From Funneliformis mosseae (lineage: Eukaryota > Glomeromycota > Glomeromycetes > Glomerales > Glomeraceae), in assembly GCA_910592005.1 (NCBI GenBank), contig CAJVPP010003146.1:1-12486 (forward strand): DNA of 12,486 nt, in the 5' to 3' direction. Positions 7,732 to 12,486 of this stretch are shown here, piece after piece. Positions within the stretch are counted from its first letter, which is position 1, and every line of letters starts with the position of its first letter. The position numbers and the translations under genes are program-made. The notes below the pieces were generated by a model. It did no database searches. It had not been told where the DNA came from and saw only the letters and a program-made list of their open reading frames with translations.

Positions 7732-9866
7732 ATGTCTAAAAAGAAATTTTATATAGAATGTAAAACAACTGAGTCAACTAGATTTCGCATGTTAAAAGGA
7801 AATAAATGGAAAGAAGTTGAAAATAATAACTTGGTGAAAGCAACATGGACAGAAAGTATTATTTTATATAATATTTGTTATATGAATTTTGTAGAAAACC
7901 CTTTAAAAAGAGGATTTAAGAGAGTAAGAACTATGACTGAAGAAGTTATGGGTGAAACTGTAGACAAAAATGCCACAGATAAAGAAGAGATAAGCACGAA
8001 GATTGATCTTACTAAAGCCATCAAAGCAATGGCAAAAATCTTTTATGAAAGAGAGCATTTGAGAAATAAAGGTCTTATATATGAATTTGATGAAATATGG
8101 AGATTGCTTCAGGAAATTGAACCAAATTTGAAAGATTTTTTGATCAACTTTATTTAGCAGCTCAGCCACTCAAACGGAACGAATAAACAATGGGCTATAT
8201 AAAAAATTTAATGGTGTTCATTTATTACCTTCTTGCTTCTTTAAATAATACAAAAATTAATTCTTTCAAATTTGATCTTGCATTCTATTTAGATTCAGTA
8301 GGTACAAGTAATGAAGGCTTGAATACAATAGCAAATCTTGAAGCGACTACGACATCAAGATCAGTAGATCGTAAGAAGAAAGAAATTTTAGATTCATATG
8401 GAAAATACATAGAAAATGCTATTGCGAAATATTCAGAACAGGCTTTTGTGTTGAATATTGATGATTATTACAATATTCACGTTCAACGGCAATATGACAC
8501 AACTAGTACATCTTGGGCAGCACATATGACAACAATCGTAATGAATCCTTATCCCATGTCAGCGATACCACGTGATGGGGCATTTAATCCAAAAATCATC
8601 GATGATGAGCTGATTATGAAGCATCTTGATAATCGATTTATTTCAAACCTTGGAATCTCTTATAATGATTGTATATGAGACTACATAGGTAAAGAATGTA
8701 CTGATGACGAGCTCATAGATAGATTAACATTGCACAGTTATAATGATAGGTTAATGGAAAGAAAAACTAGTCAGCATGTAGAGAATGCTATTCTTTTTGA
8801 TTTCGTTGAGAGTAGTTTAAAAAGGTATGGAAAATTATATGAAAGCTCTCCAAATCGTCTATGATCAAGAGCCAATGCAATCGTATCTTTCTGATTATGC
8901 AATTCCCATCGTTGCAGACTGGCCTGGTCAGTTTTATATTCGTAAAGCTATTGCATACTGGCTTCTTCTTAACAATGAATTGATTCCTTCATTTGTTACG
9001 GCTTTTTTATTTATAATGGGTCCTCTTCATGTATCATTAAATGCTCGAGAGCTTATTTTTTTGAAAAATTCACATTTGTTCAATGATATCTACAAAGGGA
9101 TATTCAGAACGCGTAAGGATCTTGGTAAGAAGCCATGGCCATGGCGAATTGATTTAATTCTTCACATAATACACATAACGTAGCTTGATATAGATAATAT
9201 CGTTTTTTTCAAGTTTAGTCGTTCATGCAAGAATATCATATTTTTATATTTAACTGATCTTTTGAGCAATTTAATCTCTTTAGTCCTTGATATTTATGCA
9301 GTACACCACTGAAAAGGTAATTGGCCAACTTACGAAGAAGCTTGTATGCAGTATTGAAGTGATCTTTTTCTTTGATTTGACCGAAAAAATTATAAACGTG
9401 CTCCTTTGATGTTCTTCTCTGATATATTTTATTGGATGGAGACAAATAATCCGATGATTAATATAGTCACTAATTGCCTTGCCTCTTTAAGCGATTACTC
9501 TGTAGAAATCATTCACAGCATCATTTGATGACGTACAGCTAAGTTCTTTACCGCACAACAATTGCAAAAGGAGGTTCATTTTATTTTCTAGCATCGAGAG
9601 GATAATACTTTTCGACAGCATTTTATGAATTCCGTAAAATATCCATATATGCCAAAGCAACTGCATACACTTTTCCAAAAGTGTTCTATATTACTTTTAG
9701 ATGTATTTACGAAAATATACCAAGCACAATATCAGTATCCTTCAATTATTAAAATATTATCTGATGGAATTAACTCGTATAAGTTGCTTTCTTTAGATTA
9801 CAAAATAACCAACTGTCACCTTTCGAGAGGCTTTGTTACCTCTAAAAAACCCTTACAGCCATCTTG

Positions 9867-9983
9867 TGTGATTATTCATATTATGATCGTACTAATTATT
9901 TGAATGATTGTAATGTTCTTACATGTGGGCATGGTTACTATAGCCATTGTCTACAAAATTGTCAGTCTAAATATTTGTTATGT
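9867..9983 (+). other. RING-like Cys/His cluster at the C-terminus of the pseudogene
   Basis: In frame 0 the residues read C..., then C-NVLT-C-G-H, GYYS-H-C, LQN-C and a final C in YLLC. This resembles a C3HC4 RING or related zinc cluster. Two expected ligands look lost: the partner of the first Cys (CDYSYY), and the first Cys of the last pair (Y in YLLC, TAT from a plausible TGT by G to A). A RING suggests E3 ubiquitin-ligase-like or DNA/protein binding in the ancestral protein. This copy could not fold it normally. Confidence 0.5.
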
Positions 9984-10161
9984 TTAGACTATCTTTGGGT
10001 TGAAATTAAAAAAAATATCAATGCATTAAAGGAAAGTATGACAAGAAAATTAAACAAGAATGAATTTATTGATAAAAACAATGAAAATATAGTTGATGAT
10101 GATTCGGGAAATGTTGAAGTGGCAACGGATGATGTAGCAACAATAGAAAATTTCTTTAATA

Positions 10162-10203
10162 GTCAGATTACATTGATACTGCTAATATATAATCTTTTCA
10201 GAT
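10162..10203 (+). other. possible short intron or 3' splice signal near the end of the pseudogene
   Basis: CTAATATATAATCTTTTCAG ends at about 10201 and looks like a fungal branch site (CTAAT) followed by a pyrimidine-rich stretch and CAG. A GT that could open a 40-odd-base intron occurs just upstream, in AATAGTCAG, but it is not a canonical donor. The local translation (LILLIYNLFR) is unlike the acidic sequence before it, which fits intron sequence weakly. Confidence 0.2.
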
Positions 10204-10235
10204 TGCAACTATTAAACATGATGTTAGAGGTGTAA

Positions 10236-10599
10236 CTTTTTTATAATTTACATATATTTCTAATAAATTTATGCTAATCTTAGTTATTTTACTATTGGCT
10301 TTATCAATTTAAGTAAGTTTACTAAACGTGAGTGATTTTAATCATAGGTTAAGAATTATCACAGTAATCATGAAAAATTTTATATAAAAAAAATAAGAAA
10401 TACTTTATTGAAATAGAAAGAAATAATAAGATAATAAAATATAAAAGAAATAAGAAAATAAAGAGATAAGAGAAATACACGAAATGGAAGAATAGCATTC
10501 TGTTATCTTTTATAAAAGAGATTTCTATACAGCTACCAGTTTGTCTTTTCTAACTTACAAAAAGCTTATATTTATATCTATTCTAATACATATATTGAC
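10236..10599. other. non-coding stretch with an A/G-rich tract
   Basis: No gene is seen. About 10386-10491 is dominated by GAAATAAG-like purine-rich sequence with very few C on the + strand. It could be simple-sequence drift or the 3' flank of the pseudogene. Confidence 0.45.
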
Positions 10600-10716
10600 A
10601 TATCAAATATATTAACTATATTAACTATATTAACTATATTAGACATATTAAATATATTAAACATATTAACTATATTAAACATGTTAAACATGTTTAATAT
10701 GTTTAACATTTTTAAT
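10600..10716. repeat. 9-bp minisatellite, 13 units, with an internal change of orientation
   Basis: The units in order are ATATCAAAT, ATATTAACT (three times), ATATTAGAC, ATATTAAAT, ATATTAAAC, ATATTAACT, ATATTAAAC, ATGTTAAAC, ATGTTTAAT, ATGTTTAAC and ATTTTTAAT. The 9-bp register is unbroken. From 10690 the units are approximately the reverse complement of the earlier ones, which creates a palindrome centred at 10690/10691. Confidence 0.85.
10672..10709. repeat. inverted repeat inside the minisatellite
   Basis: 19-nt arms pair with two mismatches around a zero-length centre. The innermost 14 bp, TTAAACATGTTTAA (10684-10697), form a perfect palindrome. Confidence 0.7.
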
Positions 10717-10851
10717 ATTCTGTGCTTTATCACACAATTGTAAATCTATGATCATCAAGATCAACATCTGATCATAATATACAAAATATGATAAAAAAAT
10801 ATATTTTGAATATTTAATATGAAGTTAATGTCTATTTAAATAAAATTATTA

Positions 10852-10875
10852 ATTACTTTATAATAATAAAGTAAT
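10852..10875. repeat. 9-bp perfect hairpin
   Basis: ATTACTTTA, a TAATAA loop and TAAAGTAAT form a perfect stem-loop just downstream of the - strand transposase relic. It could be chance in A/T-rich DNA. Confidence 0.45.
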
Positions 10876-10899
10876 ATTTATTATATTAAACTTACTTAC

Positions 10900-11740
10900 T
10901 GTATAGAAGTATATTTTGCAGCATTATCACTTACAACTGTAACAAATTTAATTGACTAATCTTTTAAGTCATCTAACATTTTTTTAATGTGTGATATAAT
11001 ATCAATTACTCACTCTCTTTGATCACTTATATTTATAACCTTTCATATTAATATTTCACCAAAAAGCATTATAATTATAACTAAGTAACTCTTAATTTAC
11101 AATATTTTTTGAACCATCAAATGCAAAAGTAATATCAGCTTGTTTATATATTTGATTTAGCTTATCTTTACATATATCTTTAATATTTTTAATTATATTA
11201 TCTAAGATAGTACTAGCTAGTTGCTTTCAATTTGGTAATTTTAACTTTAGATTTAAATAATAAAATAACGCATAAGTTGAAGAATTATCAATCTACTGAA
11301 AAGCCTAACCATTTGCAATTATCATTCTAATTAAAAGTTCATAAGTTTCAGATTTAGTAATACTTCATATAACATATTTAAATATGGATAATTGTTGTGA
11401 AAATCTACTTAAAGTTGGTAATAACTGTGTAGAATTTATACAAAAACTTAAAATAGATGAAAATTATCTATAATAAATTATAAATTAATTAACATTTCTT
11501 AAAAAAAAGAAAGTTAAATAAATTAAATAAATATTAATTATCAAAATGTATATTTTTTGCTGATAATATTTTATCATCATTATTATTATATTATTTAATA
11601 TGTCTTTTGCTTCTTCATCATATTTATTCCAAAAATGCTTGTAGTTAATCAAATGTTTTTTAATTCTTTTCTTTCTATTTATAATAGGTTTAGCATCCTC
11701 TTTTAAAATCTCAGTATAACATTTGCATATACATTATCTA
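10900..11740 (-). pseudogene. decayed hAT-family transposase
   Basis: On the - strand the sequence begins with a zinc-finger-like block (about 11733-11645: CICKCY then KKRIKKHLINYKHFW). This resembles a BED finger whose last Cys reads Tyr. A poorly readable A/T stretch follows, then a long transposase-like segment from about 11440. KQADITFAFDGSKNIVN carries the conserved first Asp (codon 11116-11118). About 63 codons later, after a frameshift, VTVVSDNAAKYT carries the second Asp motif (codon 10926-10928). The DG and SDNA motifs and their spacing fit the hAT catalytic core (family knowledge). Stops include NG*AFQ*ID (two TAG, plausible former TGG), PN*KQ, VN*EL and KD*SIK. The C-terminal dimerisation region is not recognisable. 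No terminal repeats were found. Confidence 0.65.
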
Positions 11741-11951
11741 TCTTTATCTTCTGAACAATTTATTTTAAAATTGTAATAAATGAAGAAAAATTATATTTTA
11801 GTTGACCTTTATCATGTAGTATAATATTAAAAAGATTGAAAAAGATTATCTTAATGAAAAAATGATCATTTACTTCCTTAAAATAACTTTTCAATTTAGT
11901 TTTTAAACTATCCAAAATGATTTTTAGATTGTCTAAAATTGTCTAAAATCC
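11741..11951. other. A/T-rich sequence with a short direct repeat
   Basis: The sequence beyond the finger block is not clearly coding. ATTGTCTAAA is tandemly duplicated near 11928-11948, leading into the foldback at 11952. TATCCAAAAT/CTATCTAAAA-like words recur from here to 12035. Confidence 0.4.
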
Positions 11952-12030
11952 AGTTTTGGATTATTCAAAATCCATTAAAGTTTTAGATAATTCTGAACTA
12001 TCTAAAACTATTTTAAATAATCCAAAAACT
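11952..12030. repeat. 79-bp foldback with 20-bp outer and 11-bp inner arms
   Basis: AGTTTTGGATTATTCAAAAT (11952-11971) pairs with 12010-12030 with one C/T-type mismatch and one bulge. Inside it, AGTTTTAGATA (11979-11989) pairs perfectly with TATCTAAAACT (11999-12009) around ATTCTGAAC. It may be a small foldback or MITE remnant. Confidence 0.6.
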
Positions 12031-12072
12031 ATCCAATATAAATATCTAATTAGATAAGTCTAAAATCTAATA

Positions 12073-12089
12073 CTAGTATATGATACTAG
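12073..12089. repeat. 7-bp perfect inverted repeat with ATG centre
   Basis: CTAGTAT, ATG, ATACTAG. No function is assigned. Confidence 0.4.
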
Positions 12090-12207
12090 AAAAATAGAAA
12101 GTATAAGCAACTGGCATATAAGAAATTAAATATTATTAGTTTTATTTAATATAGGTATACATTGATATATATATCTTTTCTTAATTAATAAAGGCTAATG
12201 TTCCATA

Positions 12208-12326
12208 CAGATTCAGATCGATCTGAATCCAATCCAAATCTGACAGATTGGATTCAAATCAGATCTGTCAGATTTGGATCTAATTCAGATTTGGATTCAG
12301 ATCAGATCTTCAGGTGTGACCATCAC
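12208..12326. mobile_element. third fragment of the GATCTGAATC-rich element family, sharing the 3' terminus of copy 2
   Basis: The block opens with a perfect 20-bp palindrome GATTCAGATCGATCTGAATC (12210-12229) and largely folds back on itself; for example CCAAATCTGACAGAT at the left pairs with ATCTGTCAGATTTGG at the right. It ends with TCAGATCAGATCTTCAGGTG (from 12297), identical to 7493-7512, followed by the hairpin GTGA-CCA-TCAC (12316-12326). No 52-bp hairpin array is present. It may be a deletion derivative, a solo end or a relative. Confidence 0.55.
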
Positions 12327-12356
12327 GGTTATACAAAATTTTAACCCTTGTAATTG

Positions 12357-12386
12357 TTGATTGACCAATCAAAATCGCGAATTTTG
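12357..12386. repeat. two overlapping palindromes with a CGCG core
   Basis: TTGATTG-AC-CAATCAA (12357-12372) overlaps CAAAAT-CGCG-A-ATTTTG (12370-12386). CGCG is striking in such A/T-rich DNA. It lies about 30 bp beyond the copy 3 hairpin and may belong to that element. Confidence 0.45.
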
Positions 12387-12486
12387 GATAATATAAAAAA
12401 AAAAGTTCACAACTTTTTAAAAAAATCTTATTGATTTATTTAAAAAAAAACCATTTATTATGTATCTTAAAATATTTTTAATACCT

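Larger units (their letters stand above)
7732..10235 (+). pseudogene. broken transposase-like multi-copy protein gene with C-terminal RING-like cluster
   Basis: One protein of about 834 codons can be followed. Frame 1 runs 7732-8141, frame 0 from 8142 to about 8820, frame 1 from about 8824-9863, then frame 0 to the TAA ending at 10235. The shifts fall in a T6 run (8136-8141), an A5 run (8819-8823) and near 9862-9868. In-frame stops are TAA 8184, TGA 8676, TAG 9181, TGA 9310, 9355, 9373, 9526 and 9529, and TAG 9589. Notable parts in order are a basic N-terminus (MSKKKFYIECK), NIDDYYNIHV, IVADWPGQFYIRKAIAYWLL, GPLHVSLNARE, KPWPWRIDLILHI and the RING-like cluster. The ATG at 7732 is the first Met after an in-frame TGA at 7717. 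From memory it resembles a large Glomeromycotina family, perhaps related to DUF6589-type transposon proteins; this needs a search. The antisense open frames are shadows. Confidence 0.8.

Noticed and set aside
7903..8169. Antisense open frame on the - strand
   Set aside because: It is a shadow of the + strand pseudogene, which has recognisable protein-like text over the same bases. The antisense translation is hydrophobic low-complexity sequence.
9236..9678. Two antisense open frames (9236-9445 and 9487-9678)
   Set aside because: Both lie opposite the broken + strand gene. The + strand reading (LTDLLSNLISLVLDIYA, VKYPYMPKQLHTLFQKC) is the coherent one, and the antisense frames are open only by composition.

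Overview
This looks like a gene-poor, repeat-rich eukaryotic (most likely fungal) contig. The sequence is strongly A+T-rich, roughly four-fifths by eye. There are no bacterial-style operons and no rRNA or tRNA genes that I can see. Almost everything recognisable is transposable-element material in different stages of decay. The two large protein relics resemble, from memory only, big multi-copy hypothetical protein families of arbuscular mycorrhizal fungi (Glomeromycotina such as Rhizophagus or Gigaspora). That placement is an inference and was not searched.

Layout: (1) 1-3357 is the decayed 3' part of one very large unknown gene on the + strand. It is traceable through all three frames, is full of in-frame TAA/TAG, and is interrupted by a 172-bp TA-flanked MITE (1310-1481) and a 614-bp TA-flanked Tc1/mariner-type element (2104-2717). 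(2) 3358-4114 is AT-rich non-coding DNA with two clean hairpins. (3) 4123-5349 is a complete hAT-like non-autonomous element with TAGT-type terminal inverted repeats, a near-perfect 8-bp target duplication and an internal array of about 16 imperfect 52-bp units. (4) 5358-6868 is AT-rich DNA containing a second, more decayed copy of the TA-flanked MITE (6147-6326). (5) 6869-7524 is a second copy of the hAT-like element with only about 7 array units and a different 3' terminus. (6) 7732-10235 is a pseudogene of a transposase-like multi-domain protein ending in a RING-like cysteine/histidine cluster. (7) 10600-10716 is a 9-bp minisatellite that switches orientation. (8) About 10900-11740 on the - strand is a decayed hAT transposase (zinc finger plus two conserved Asp motifs). 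(9) 11952-12030 is a foldback hairpin. (10) 12208-12326 is a third piece of the GATCTGAATC-rich element family, sharing the 3' terminus of copy 2.

How the parts fit: none of the coding relics can make an intact protein as read here, so the window is best seen as a graveyard of nested elements. The hAT-like non-autonomous copies are the kind of element a hAT transposase like the - strand relic could once have mobilised; that link is inferred. Decay is dominated by C-to-T and G-to-A transitions, seen in the stop codons of the relics, in the differences between paired terminal repeats, and in the differences between element copies. This resembles a RIP-like or methyl-cytosine deamination process. 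The most unusual structures are the hairpin-forming 52-bp arrays and a terminal hairpin that shows one compensatory base-pair change between two copies.
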